Of a stretch of 64,000 nucleotides of DNA, positions 44,309 through 54,980 are shown piece after piece; positions within the stretch are counted from its first letter, which is position 1; every line of letters begins with the position of its first letter. A program made the translations under genes and the position numbers. Source of the DNA: Scolanthus callimorphus (Eukaryota > Cnidaria > Anthozoa > Actiniaria > Edwardsiidae); NCBI GenBank assembly GCA_033964015.1, contig CM066922.1, forward strand, positions 1,318,856 through 1,382,855, written 5' to 3'. Under the pieces are notes generated by a model. That model was given only the letters and a program-made list of their open reading frames with translations, was not told the origin of the DNA and searched no databases.

Positions 44309-44758
44309 CTATTCACACCACTTTCCAACTTGATCGTTTTTCTTAGCTCGTTTCGCTTTGGGTGCTTTCGTTGAAGTGTTCGATTTTCGTTTGACTGGCC
44401 TTTTTATTCCTTTTTGACTTGGTTTCCTTTGTTTACCACCGCCAATCATCTGGGATCCAATACGCTTAGCCTCAGTTATGGCATTGCTCTGTAGCTCCTT
44501 TCCTGCAGCTGCAAGTCTATTTTTAGCAGAATCTTTTAGGTTTTTACCCGAGACCACATCTTTTGCGATATTCATCCCTGTATTCACCGCAGCCTGTCCT
44601 ACGGCTTTAGCCCCAGAGTGTAAAAATGGCATCGCTTTTCTCGCTAGAGATTTGAAAAACGAACCAATACCATAGCCAACCTGGCCATAGCCCCTCTGGA
44701 ACCGCCCACCATGGAACACCGCAAGTCCATCACCTGTTTGTTTTCTCATCTTATACAA
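44309..44758 (-). CDS. Polinton basic virion core protein, 149 aa
   Basis: Intact frame. Gly-rich start (GGRFQRGYGQVGYGIGSFFK), an amphipathic/hydrophobic middle (AGKAVGQAAV-like, NTGMNIAKDVVSGKNLKDSA), a GG-containing hinge (SQMIGGGKQRKPSQKG) and a Lys/Arg-rich tail (RPVKRKSNTSTKAPKAKRAK). This layout recalls adenovirus core/pVI-like precursors cut by the viral protease; GxG motifs suit adenain-type cleavage. Its ATG overlaps the end of the minor capsid frame by 8 bases. Confidence 0.65.
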   Translation of the reverse strand: MYKMRKQTGDGLAVFHGGRFQRGYGQVGYGIGSFFKSLARKAMPFLHSGAKAVGQAAVNTGMNIAKDVVSGKNLKDSAKNRLAAAGKELQSNAITEAKRIGSQMIGGGKQRKPSQKGIKRPVKRKSNTSTKAPKAKRAKKNDQVGKWCE

Positions 44759-45508
44759 AGTACGGAGCTCTTTTAAAGTCTAACGTGAGCACTACACGAC
44801 CACGTTGAAATGAAATTTTATCACCAGAATCATTTCTTAAAAAGACTTCCACAGTCTCAAATTGATTGAGGGCCAATGGTAAATAATGGGGATTGCTGTA
44901 GGTTTTGGTGACTGTTTGTCCGTCTTTCCCTTGCGCGGGAACAATGCGTAACAACTGAGCTCGAGTATCACCCACAATTTGACTTTCCACAATATTTGTA
45001 TAAATATAGAGCGACTGAAAGCCAGCACTGAGATCTGAAATATATTGCGAGGTTGTAGTTTCTGTTAATGTCTTATCTTTATCCCCAAATCCAAGAATGA
45101 TAGCTAAACCACTCTTTATCAACATTCGAGCTTGATTTTGCAATCGAACAGTTACTTTCTCTGTCATCTGATCAAATTCAAGGGTCACATTCACCCCCAG
45201 TTTTCTCTTTTCATCTGTGACGCCATAGCCTTGAGAACGTCTACGATGGATTTATAATACCCGACGGGAAGCCAATAGGCGATCCAAACACCGCGGCCAT
45301 TTTCGTCATAAAGGAATTTATTGCAATCCTTTCTGATATTATACCATGTGTGGGGAAATGTAATTCCCGCTAATCCCACTTCCCAGTCATTTGATAACGT
45401 GATTGTTTCGGGGAGTTTCACTTTGAACTCTGTAAGAGTGTTGTCTTTATAAAGTTCCATCGAGCTATTGCTCGGGAGATGGAGGTAAAATTGGCGTTGT
45501 TTTGCCAT
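44751..45508 (-). pseudogene. Polinton minor capsid (penton-like) protein, split by one shift
   Basis: The first part, from ATG 45508 (MAKQRQFYLHLPSNSSMELY), has LSNDWEVGLAGITFPHTWYN and ends at 45191. The second part continues from about 45194 in another frame (VNVTLEFDQMTEKVTVRLQN .. VVLTLDFKRAPYFV) to 44751. A single base is missing in the short A run at about 45201-45205. Both parts are beta-rich, as expected for a single-jelly-roll vertex protein, and the locus sits between core protein and integrase. Confidence 0.65.
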
Positions 45509-45545
45509 TGCTTGCTGGTACAGAATAAGACACAAGACGCAACTC

Positions 45546-45552
45546 TTTATAC
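45546..45552 (-). promoter_or_regulatory. TATA box of the minor capsid gene
   Basis: The minus strand reads AGTATAAAGAG here, about 40 bases before the ATG at 45508, in the 45-bp gap after the integrase stop. Confidence 0.45.
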
Positions 45553-45553
45553 T

Positions 45554-46629
45554 TTATTGTTTTTCAATTTGATCACTAGAAATCCATTCGTTATACTTTT
45601 CTGGATAACCAAGATAACTCACAAGATATTCTACTTTTCCACCTCGTTTGCGCTTTCTAATGATTTTATCGATTAAGAATAAATCATCTACTTTAGAAAT
45701 AGGCTGTAACTCGCTGGAATAGAACGAGCCTTCGATCTCATTTCCATCGTATTCTTTTAACTTATAGACTGGAGGATTACGAGGAATTCGCTTTGATACT
45801 GTAAATATCTCCTCACTCCAGTTTTGCAGGTATCCCTTATCAAACGTCTTCTTTGTTTTTGCAATGCGAACAACATCTCCAACATTTAACTTATACGCTT
45901 TTCTACCTGTTTCTTCACCATACAAAACATACCAAATTTGATCCTCATTCTTTTTAGTTACTAAACTAGGCTTTGTTTTGATGCTTCTATGATAAGAATT
46001 ATTATATGATTTCATCAGTTTAGGTAACACGTCTATATATTTCAGAGTTCGTTTCCAGGTAAAATATTTCCACATTTTGGTCTTCAGAGTTCTATTAAAC
46101 CTTTCTACAATAGATGCCTTTGTCTCGTTAAAGGTGTGATAAGATTCAATACCTTCTTTTTTGAAAAAGACTGAGCCTCTCTATTGGTAAATTCCGAACC
46201 TCGATCAAAATGAACTTTCACAGGTTTTCTACCTGTTTTGAAAATCTTCTTTAACGCGGCAATAACTGATTTCCCTGTTTTATCTTTAAGTGGTATAGCC
46301 CATGCATATTTAGATAAAATATCAATAGACGTTAATATGAAACGATAATTTTGATTATACGTTTTTAAACTCTGCATGTCTACCAAGTCCATTTCCCATA
46401 TTGCATCTATAGCACTAGAATAGACTCTATTGCGCGTGAAGCGCTTTCTCACTGGTTTATGAAGAGTATAAGTCCTTTGACTATTGAGCCATCCTTGTAC
46501 TTGTTGTTTTGTAATTTTCTTATTCTTTTCCTTTGCAGCACGATACAAAGCCTCGACGCCTCGCAGACTCTCGCCTTTTTCTAAATCGTAATACAGATCT
46601 GATAGCAGCGCGTTCGTTTTGTCCGCCAT
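45554..46629 (-). pseudogene. Polinton integrase (DDE, chromodomain), split by one shift
   Basis: ATG 46629. The first frame (to 46105) has DAIWEMDLVDMQSL (first Asp), SIDILSKYAWAIPLKDKTG and VKVHFDRGSEFTN (second Asp). It then shifts in the T/A runs near 46160-46170. The catalytic Glu region (ASIVERFNR) lies after the shift, around 46090-46110, and the second frame (from 46075) ends with a chromodomain-like LVSYLGYPEKYNEWISSDQI. This retrovirus-like integrase type is standard for Polintons and makes the 6-bp staggered cut seen at the ends. Confidence 0.85.
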
Positions 46630-46788
46630 CTATTTCAGAGCCTTGTATAGTAATTTTTCCACCACAGCATGCAAGCATACACCGCACTCTTCTAAAAATG
46701 TCCTGCAGCTTAAGATTTCGTAAAGCACTTAGACATCCACAGCCCATCTCTGCACTGTGAAGGGGGCTTGTTTAGACTGAGAGATAGT

Positions 46789-47292
46789 TCAGAATGCTTG
46801 ATCTTTTAACATTGCGGCAAAGTCTGAATAGATGTCGAGTGACCAATTATTAGGGCACTCCATAGTGTCACAAATGTTTCCGACAAATCTGGCCGTCAGT
46901 CGTTTCAATGGGGTGTCTGGGACGCACATCTCAAAGTATATGTCCTCTGCCTCTTGAGCAAGTGTTGCAGGTAGGGTGAAAATAAATGCATCCAGTTCCA
47001 TTGTGTAGTGGCTGCTTGTCAGTTGCACTAGTTGCTTGCAGAAATCGTGTATTAAAAACAAGTCAATATCGATTTGCACTTTATCGAAATAGAGCTCCCA
47101 GAGTTCTTGTGTATCATACATCAGACACGTATGATCTCGCTGGCTACAGTAGTTCTCTTTGCACCCCTCACAATCTTCCTTAGCCATTTTCATTATTTTT
47201 CTTGTATACATCTCTACATAGAGATATGTAGCGAAGAGACAAAGTTTTTTCTGTGCTGCGAAGTCCAGTCGTGACCACCCTGCCATCGACAC
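46789..47292 (-). CDS. Polinton Cys-rich protein of unknown function, 167 aa
   Basis: Intact frame, likely starting MSMAGWSRLDFAAQKK. A compact Cys/His cluster near residue 40 (CEGCKENYCSQRDHTCLM) could bind zinc; the rest is acidic and hydrophobic (LWELYFDKVQIDIDLFLIHD). It is the outermost gene at the integrase end, 200 bp from the inverted repeat. I know no function; early-gene or host-interaction roles would fit its position but are guesses. Confidence 0.5.
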   Translation of the reverse strand: MSMAGWSRLDFAAQKKLCLFATYLYVEMYTRKIMKMAKEDCEGCKENYCSQRDHTCLMYDTQELWELYFDKVQIDIDLFLIHDFCKQLVQLTSSHYTMELDAFIFTLPATLAQEAEDIYFEMCVPDTPLKRLTARFVGNICDTMECPNNWSLDIYSDFAAMLKDQAF

Positions 47293-47432
47293 CGCCGACA
47301 GTTTTGGGTGCAGCGGTCTCCATGTTCTCTCGCGTAAAAATCAAGAGCTCGCAAAGGATAGTAATAATCTTGCGTTAAACAGTAGATCAGCGGTAGAACG
47401 ATCAGTAGCAACATGAATGCGTAAATGAACAT
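47214..47432 (-). CDS. Possible small membrane protein (72 aa), overlapping
   Basis: Frame starting MFIYAFMLLLIVLPLIYCLT, a strong N-terminal membrane segment or signal peptide, followed by a Cys-rich stretch (CTQNCRRCRWQGGHDW). It overlaps the start of the 167-aa gene in another frame. A minus-strand TATA-like GGGTATAAAAC at about 47449-47458 is so close that transcription may begin after its first ATG, so translation is doubtful. Confidence 0.3.
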   Translation of the reverse strand: MFIYAFMLLLIVLPLIYCLTQDYYYPLRALDFYAREHGDRCTQNCRRCRWQGGHDWTSQHRKNFVSSLHISM

Positions 47433-47488
47433 CGTAAATGATTAAACCGTTTTATACCCGGAACTCTAAGTAAAATAATTAAAATAAT

Positions 47489-47701
47489 CTATTTCAAGCA
47501 ACCAAAATATGACATCACCGACGTTCTCAAAAATGGGTATGACTCATAATGACAAAATGCTGACACCTCGTTTTCGGTCGTTGCTCTTTCCGGTTCGTTT
47601 GCTTCTGGTTGTGACGTCAGCGTTTCTCATTCGTTGCTCTTTCGTTTCTCTTTCTATTGCCATACATTTATACGGGGCTCAACTCTTGTATCCTATCTAC
47701 T
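47489..47701 (-). repeat. Polinton right terminal inverted repeat
   Basis: Complement of 34163-34375 over 213 bp with only scattered mismatches; ends CCTATCTACT at 47701, followed by the TTAGCA duplication. Confidence 0.9.
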
Positions 47702-48300
47702 TTAGCATTAGATGCGTATCGCTGAACTTCTACTGCTCTGGTCCCGATCTGAGAATTACCGTAGAGCCTATTGCACGTTGTCTTGATGACACTGCTCTCG
47801 TCAAAAAAATGTATTTGACTTGGATGAAATTGGGTGATCTTGTGCAGATACTCATTTGCTAATGTTACTACTTCGGGGGTTGTTGCCTCAAGTGGGTTGA
47901 CGGTTAGCTTCTTCTTGGTCATCATAAGATCGCTAGCCAATCTTGCGTTTATCTGCCGATAGGATGGTAGATCCGCCCTGGCCAAAACGCCATCTAACAG
48001 AAGTCGATTTCTCAGCTCATTGGCATAAATTGATGGCTTCTGTAGCTTCAGCACCTCAACGTACTCTAACACATTGTCGTCGATTTTCGAAGGGGGCCCT
48101 CCCCCTGAAGCCTTAAATTTGGGGTAGGATGTATTTTCAACATCGTAGCGGTGTACAACATTACAAACAATGACTTGCTCAGACGCATTTCATTAGCTAT
48201 TGCCCTTGCAGAAAAGTGATCGTGATGGAGATCTAAGACCCTCTCTCGGATCATCTGGGTGTGCTTGCGACCGTGGTCATATATTCCACCGCTTTGATTT
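47702..48300 (-). pseudogene. 5' half of the mariner-like transposase
   Basis: Helix-turn-helix N-terminus (IRERVLDLHHDHFSARAIAN, then RLSKS) in the 48254 frame, a shift near 48160, a second DNA-binding part (KPSIYANELRNRLLLDGVLA) and the first catalytic segment HFFDESSVIKTT in the frame from 48072. The reading runs to EVQRYASNA at 47702 and is cut there by the Polinton; it continues at 34162. Tc1/mariner/IS630-type layout (paired-like HTH plus DDE). Confidence 0.7.
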
Positions 48301-48904
48301 AGACGTAGAAGAAGATCTCCTGCGATAATGGATATAATTGTAAGGGTTGATCACGATTATCATGACATTTGTGTACAGACAATAAACGACTCGAAATATT
48401 TCAAATGTTTTAGTGTATTCCGGTTACCGGTATAACGCATAAAGACACCTCGAAAATCTCGATTATCTCAGTTGATCGAACTAAACTTTCAGTCTAAATC
48501 GACTTTCGTATTCATAATTACTTACCTGGGAGTGGAAATCTCGCCATTTGCTTTGCCTTTTGTTTTGCACGTTAGTATTTTCTTTTTTAGAATTCGTTTT
48601 ACGAGGCACAATGACTTGGAGAGTGCTTTAAACCGTTATAGAAATTTAAACTGCGATGCGATTCACTTAGACCTCGTATAAACAATCACGCCATCTACAG
48701 TTCGTGTGTGCGTGACATTGAAATATTCAAGATATCCGGGTAAGGTCAAAGAGTTTACAAAGAGAAAACTGCTCAATTTACCTTTTTTCGATGCAGGTGG
48801 TTTAGTGCAGAGCATAAATGTGGAATATATGTAGGCAAAGAAATTTGACATCTGAAAAGCGGAGAGAGAGACAACTCAGTCGGCGGGTTCTTGCAAGTTT
48901 AGAT

Positions 48905-49364
48905 AGCAATGTTGAGTTTATTTATCATCCCAGAATCTGAAAGGAAATTGCTATTTGAACATTATTATTTGTATGATTCTAAGCTCATTTCTAAATTATA
49001 TAAATTATTATCGATGCAAGTTTAGTGCCGAGCATAAATGGGAAATGCGGGCGAATGATTTGACCTCCGACTTAGCGGAGAGACAAACTCAGTCGACGGC
49101 TTTTCTCTGTCTTTCAAGTACTTGACCCGCTAGAAAACGGACATTTTATATTTGATTTCAGCTTAGATAACTTTTACCGCTAAGCACAAAGAGAAAAACC
49201 TAGGAAGTTTCGCTGTATTTCATGGCTTGAACACTCATCGTGACTCGAGCAGTTTTGCGGTTTGAGCCCGGCTCACTTGTAAGAACCCCCGCCTGTGATT
49301 GGCTAACGCGGGCGAAAGTATGCGAATTAATTATCGGGTGGCCATACTTGGGCTTCTCGCGCTG
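48905..49364 (-). repeat. Right terminal inverted repeat of the mariner-like element
   Basis: Inverted copy of 31101-31796, lacking about 195 bp of it. Ends GGCTTCTCGCGCTG at 49364 before TA. Confidence 0.75.
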
Positions 49365-50360
49365 TAATTTTCCAATGATAACCACCGAAAATAGATTGTG
49401 CGTGCACAGAAAATCCAGCTATGCGATTCCTAGATGTTCCCTCTCTAGCTTTTGCACAAATTAAAGGCTCGGATATGCATAAGGTAGACACGTTGTTGTT
49501 CTTGCCCAAATAAAGCTATTGCGAGTGTTGAGAAACCACGCTTGGACACGCTTTTGCAAGTTATTTGTAACAATAGATATACATTGCCACTCTATTTTCT
49601 TTATTTTACAGTCGTGAATGTGCCCCAGGGCCGGGCACTTTGCACCACTTTTTTTGCCCCAACCCGGGGAAATTACACCCCTACATCGTCCCCACCGTGA
49701 GGAATTTTTTCAAAAAAATGCAAAGTCGCGGGGTTGGCCTGGGGGAGGCATGGTCACTGCTGGAATTGATTGGTGCATTACTGGTAACCATTCTCGCCAA
49801 TATAGCTATCCAAGGGAATTGCATTCATACTTCTATAGTAGTACTTCTGGTGAATTAATATGTTCTAGAGTAAACCTTAGGAATATTGTTGTTGCTTTAT
49901 AAATAACCAAAGATAAGCCAGATAAGATAGGGGTTACAAGAGACCAAATATTTTTTCTAGCCTACTGGAGACCTGGAGATCATATTAGATTGCCTCCCAG
50001 AGGCATGTATACTCGAAATGTATAGGGTTTAGATCATGGTGTTTTATGCAACTACAAATTCACAATGATGACCACCGAGTAATAATTTTGTGTTTCTCAG
50101 GACTTTTTCACTTAGAAACACCATTCAAACCTCTGCAAGAAACCTCCTACAGGAACTCCTAACTTGTCAACTGTCAGCATGTCATGTGAAATTACATATG
50201 CTAGAATTTTATCCTAAGTGTTGTTCTTGTACAATATCATACTCTTGTCGAACAATATTTAGATGGCCCTTCATGGATCCAGGCCCCTAGGATAATAATT
50301 GACCTTCATTTTCAAGATCTTGATAACTTTTATAGTACTCCAAAAAATTTACACAAAATA
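49365..50360. other. No recognised gene
   Basis: Contains a GCCCCAACCCGGGGAAATT stretch and a decayed end-like ATTGATTGGTGCAT near 49766, possibly relics of MITEs, but no complete element or gene. Confidence 0.4.
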
Positions 50361-50837
50361 CAGTAAAAACCCGCGAGTACGAACCTGCATTTTCCCAAGT
50401 TAGCCTAAACAGGTTCTTATATAAATGGTACCAGCCAAGATCTAGGCTATTGAGGTTCTTATTTAGGTTCTTAATTTACATTGTTCAAATAATAATGTCA
50501 TGACTTCAGAAAAGTGGTATTTATCCCATTTATCCTTTTTTCATTTCACAAATCATGAAGAATTATGTATTTCCAATTAGAATTTTATTTTTTTCTGCAT
50601 TGCAATAAGGTAAAATAGACAACTGATTTTGCCCACGAACCCCCCCCCCCCCCAAAAAAAAAATGTAGTCTGCTGGCAGCCGGTTGCCAGCAGACTAAAA
50701 AAATAGGGTTTAATCAGAATTAAGAACCTATTTGAATTTTTAGGCTAAATAGGTTCTTGTATAAGGGGTATATAACAGGAAAGTTTTTAGCCTAGCAGGT
50801 TCTTAATTTCTAGGTTCTTACTTGCGGGTTTTTACTG
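50361..50837. mobile_element. 477-bp Tc1/mariner-type MITE
   Basis: Ends CAGTAAAAACCCGC.. and ..GCGGGTTTTTACTG, flanked by TA (50359-50360 and 50838-50839). Subterminal regions repeat AGGTTCTTA many times in both arms (over 130 bp of loose inverted similarity). The centre has a C run followed by an A run (about 50641-50662) and a perfect 12-bp stem AGTCTGCTGGCA/TGCCAGCAGACT with a 6-base loop (50668-50697). Confidence 0.85.
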
Positions 50838-51666
50838 TATAGGCATATGGACGCTTTCCTGAACTGTTGTGGCATAAAAAAAAGATGAAAATGTTTCAGT
50901 CGACGTACATTGATCCAGTTTCTAGTGCCAAGGGTCCGGTTTCTCAAAGACGGGTTGATTTAACCCAGGGCTCTGTCAAAGCAAAATAATTGTAACCATG
51001 GTAATTGACTATGTGCTTACCTAGGGGGAGACACAAATTTCTAAAGGGTGGGAGTGAAATATGAGTCAAATGTGCTAATTTCATTTATCAAAGGCAGTAA
51101 ATGTGCATTTCCAGAAATAATCCATACCCCTTCCACGCAGGGAATCCACGCAATGACCCCCCCCCCCCCCCCTCTGGAATTTCCTGAGAAAAATACAGTG
51201 ATCGCAAATAAGAGGTTTATTGACCACCCACCACCTCAGGAATATCCCTCGATAGTGGGGGTATGGATCTTTTTTGGAAATACACAATGTATGAAAAAAT
51301 TCCTTGACAAAGGGGTGGCTGCAGCCTTATCGGTCCACCCCTTAGACCCCCCTTTAATGCCTGTTAGCACTGTACAGCAGCTATAGACCAAATTCAAAAG
51401 TCGTGGTTACATAGCCACGCGCAGCACGGAAACGAGGCTTATTATGTAAACACGCCCGGAACTCAGCACGATGTTGGGACGAAACTCGGTGTAAAATCAC
51501 AAACCCCAACGTTTTAGCTGTTAAAATTTAGGCCAAGTTTTCGGTAACAACTAGAGATTTGTACGATGGCACATTGTTTTTAATCTTGAGAGGACAAGGC
51601 CCGGTTTTAGTGGAATTTCTTTTGATCTTATTTGGAAAATACTTCGGATTATTTCACGATGCCAAT
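50838..51666. other. No recognised gene; leader region of the YqaJ gene
   Basis: Includes a C run at about 51159-51172. The last 200 bp before the ATG at 51667 are likely the leader and promoter of the next gene; no TATA box is obvious. Confidence 0.4.
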
Positions 51667-53843
51667 ATGGCGGCGTCCAGCAGCAACACAAGTGATGATG
51701 TTTACGGTGTCAAGATACTGTCAGCAAAGGACATACCTACAGGTGCAGACCTACAGCTCGACAAATTACCAATGTACAGTGTTAGCCAGCTGAAGTTTTG
51801 GCTAAAATGCCGAGGAGACAGTCTAAAACAGTCGTGTTGTTGGCGTTTCATCACATATATTCATAACTTATTTATAATAAATAAACACCTTTGGTCTTCC
51901 AGAAACTGTGTTTTAGAGTGTTTGGAATTTCGATTCGTTTTAGAATTCAAGATTATGCGAAGAATGGGTTGTCTAATCGAGTAGTGTGTGACCCAGTTGC
52001 CTCCAAACATCTAAGTGGAAACGGGCAAGACACAGAGAAGAAGCTCCCTAACTCCCCATCAACAGAATGTTATACAGGTAAGAACATAATTCCATATTTG
52101 CAAGGAGCAAGTATGAGACACACTCTATCCATGAAAATCAGCAAAAGAAGTAAAATAAATATATTGGGTAAGAACCAGGTACCATTCACGGAGTACAAAA
52201 ACATTGATATAAAGTTTTATTTTATTATTTATAGGGGATTACTGGAAGCTTGCTTCATCCAAGCTACAATGGGGAAAGGACCTTAGTAAATTGCCCTCTT
52301 TTAATATACGAGAGTTAGAAATGTTCTTTGCGAAATCAGGAAAAACCACTAAAACACAGAAGAGGGCAGAGAATATCATGTTTGATGCTTATCACGACAA
52401 CATCTACTGCTCAGTTGAAAATGCATGGTTTTATGTTAAAGGAGTTTGTAGTGCCTCTTACACCAAATCAAAATTTCACAAGCCGAGTTTCAGCATAAGT
52501 TGTACTACCTCATATGTGGGATATGCCTACTGCTCTTGTGTTGCTGGCAAGGGGGGGTGCTGCAATCACATGTATGCCATCATGAAAATGTTTGCTCAGT
52601 TTGCATTAGATCAAGCTGGTGAGATCCCAGAAAGTTTGCCTTGCACTTCTAGGCCATGTGGTTGGACTGTGCCCCAATTGAGAAAAAAGAACTTGCCAAA
52701 GCCAACTGTTATGGAAACAGTAATTAAAAAACCAAGACTAAATAGTAACAGTCAAGGAATAAAGTGTAGCCTGTATGAAGCCCGTGCCCCTCAAGTTCAG
52801 TCATACCCATATAAAGCCATTAGCACCTTGCAGAACCAGCTAAATAGCATAAATCCAGTAATTCCCCTGGCACATGGTATCAGAAACCACATTGATGATG
52901 ATGACTGGGTTAATACAAATAACTTTGGAAAAGTACCCATCTATTCACCTCTTGCATATCAGTGTAACAGACTGGGTAACAATTTCAAAATTTATAAAAA
53001 CATTGAGCTCCATTCTTCAGGTTCTACATCATGCAATCCCTCCATGAATCCTTATCCACCTTTCCCACACCAAGAAATCCCAGAATACTATTCATTGACT
53101 GAAAACTAATAAGACATAATTTAACTATTTCTGAACTTGCTATACTGGATTCTCTCAAGGTAAACAAGGAGGAAGCATGTGCATTAGAACAAGCTACTCG
53201 TGACCAGTCAAATAACAAACTTTGGCACGCTGAAAGAAAAAAAAGGCTAACAGCTTCCTGGATAAGTGAAGTGTCACAGTGGAAACGTGGTCTAGAAAAC
53301 CATGCCAAGAAATTTGTGGCACCGAAGCAAAACACTGATAATCCATTTATTCAGAACAAATTAGCCCATGGAAAAATGTATGAACCTGTGGCGTGGGAAA
53401 AATACAAGTTGTGTATGGAAACAGACACATACAATGTTAATGTATTACCAAGCGGACTTGTTATCGACCCTAAAAATGCTTGGTTGGGGTGCTCACCAGA
53501 TGCACGGTTAGTATGTGGGGGCTTGTTTTGGATAGGAGAGTCGAAATGTCCAGAAATGTATAAACACTCTGATGTCTATGATGTAGCAAAATCCAGTGAG
53601 ACATTTATGCTTCAAGTGTCAGGAGATAATAAACTGGTGGCTAGGAGAAGTCATTCAACCTATTCACAAGTGCAGTGCCAGCTAGCATTAACTGGTGCAG
53701 AGTTCTGCGACTTAGTTGTCTACACCTTCACCAGCTTAGCTGTAGTTCGGATTAAGTTTGATAACATATTTTGGCAAGAGCTCATCAGAAAGGTGGGACA
53801 TAACTATTTCTATTACATTTTGCCAGAACTGGTCAAGCAGTAA
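51667..53843 (+). pseudogene. SAP-SWIM-YqaJ nuclease gene of a DNA transposon
   Basis: Exon 1 from ATG 51667 (MAASSSNTSDDVYGVKILSA) includes a SAP-like MYSVSQLKFWLKCRGDSLK. Exon 2 (about 51942-52078) reads DYAKNGLSNRVV and ends at donor GTAAGA. Exon 3 starts at 52235 after TTTATAG. A SWIM zinc motif, CSCVAGKGGCCNH (C-x-C..C-x-H), lies near 52531-52569. After a single-base shift at about 53100-53110, the YqaJ/PD-(D/E)xK part runs to 53843: KLAHGKMYEPVAWEKY, WLGCSPDA, IGESKCPE and YSQVQCQLALTG carry the expected Glu, Asp, Glu-x-Lys and Gln residues. YqaJ proteins are known partners of IS4EU/ISL2EU-type transposases (recollection), and one lies 1.5 kb downstream. Confidence 0.7.
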
Positions 53844-54352
53844 GTAGTAAGACTTGACTTTTTATTTGTGACATATTTTAATTTATAAAAAATATATCAA
53901 TTTTAAGATAGGGGTATCTATTTTATACATAGTATACATCATAATGAGTGACTGTACTTAATTCATGAAACACTACCACAGTAAGAGTGTTTGATAAACA
54001 TTACAGTAGCATTTAGAATTGCAAATTTAGAATTGCAGTTTATTATATCAACACCAATGAAACACCAGGTGATCTCCCACACAAAAACTTGATATCTTTA
54101 AGTGTGAAAATATCACACTTGCTTATGCTCAATGCTCGATTTTTTAAGCTTAGCTCACATAAAATTTGAATTTGGTATTTCAATGATGTTAATATAATAT
54201 AGAGAACAATACATGACTGCTTGGAGATACAAATTTTATGTTCTCATGTTAAAATTTATCCCACTCGTGACACTCGTGCTCACTTGCAGCCATGTAATAT
54301 CCTCTATACCTTATACAAGTTATCTTTCAAGAATAAATTCACTCTATTTACA
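53844..54352. other. No recognised gene
   Basis: AT-rich spacer after the nuclease gene; nothing supported. Confidence 0.4.
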
Positions 54353-54610
54353 AAATTTTAACCATGTAATGGATAATATTAATAGCCAGCCAATGGAAAT
54401 ATTTTTTATAAATTATAAGTATTCAATGGATGCCGGGAAACAAATTTTTCAGAAACACTTTGGTGAAAAAATAATATTTACAAATTCTAACCATGTAATG
54501 GATAATATTAATAGCAAACCATTGAAAATATTTTTACATAAATATTTTTATAAATTATAAGTATTCAATAGATGCTGGTAAATAAGTTTTTCAGAAACAC
54601 TTTGTGAATA
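54353..54610. repeat. Tandem duplication of about 125 bp
   Basis: Two copies sharing ACCATGTAATGGATAATATT, TTATAAATTATAAGTATTCA and TTTTTCAGAAACACTTTG in order (starts about 54358 and 54488). The second copy has small indels. Confidence 0.75.
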
Positions 54611-54980
54611 AATATTTACTGCTGCTATTTTCATTTTTAGAAAATTTTATGTACAGGCATTAGATACCTGCGTGCAGATTATATAACTGCTGTCGTTTCT
54701 GCTGCTGTTCAATACATTTTATCTTAAAATGAATTTTATGTACAATTGTTTTACATAATATAGATATTATTAAATAACTTTGGTGATTTTATTTATTTTT
54801 ATACCACAACACTCGCATTTCTTAAATTCTAATTGGCTCTGAGCAATGGGTACATAATATTATTATATGACTGTGACGTCATTTTACCATATAAGGTCAA
54901 AATTGAGTGCAGATATGGAGCCGTATTGACACTCAGCCCAAGTGTATATCCCTGATAAAGCATGACTGAGTTAACATACA

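Larger units (their letters stand above)
34163..47701. mobile_element. Polinton/Maverick (adintovirus-like) element, 13.5 kb
   Basis: Terminal inverted repeats of 213 bp (34163-34375 and 47489-47701) start AGTAGATAGGATACAAGAG and are flanked by a 6-bp duplication TTAGCA (34157-34162 and 47702-47707), exactly the length known for Polintons. Gene set: protein-primed-type PolB with an endonuclease VII insert, FtsK/HerA-like packaging ATPase, two small late genes (plus strand), adenain-type protease, double-jelly-roll major capsid, basic core protein, minor capsid, chromodomain integrase and a Cys-rich gene (minus strand). The plus and minus gene blocks converge at about 42.45 kb. Several genes carry breaks, described with each, so this copy is an old endogenous one. 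Confidence 0.93.
31101..49364 (-). mobile_element. Tc1/mariner-like element with long TIRs, two genes and a nested Polinton
   Basis: Both ends read CAGCGCGAGAAGCCCAAGTA inward and are flanked by TA (31099-31100 and 49365-49366), the Tc1/mariner target duplication. The inverted repeats are long: 31101-31796 and 48905-49364. Between them lie a split minus-strand transposase (48300-47702 and 34162-33770) and an intact SAM/zinc-knuckle gene (32923-31973). Without the 13.5-kb Polinton and one TTAGCA copy the element would be about 4.7 kb. The pairing of these ends with these genes is my inference from position, TA flanks and family. Confidence 0.65.

Noticed and set aside
47509..47862. 117-codon plus-strand frame at the Polinton right end
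   Set aside because: Same reason: it reads the TIR and then the antisense of the transposase.
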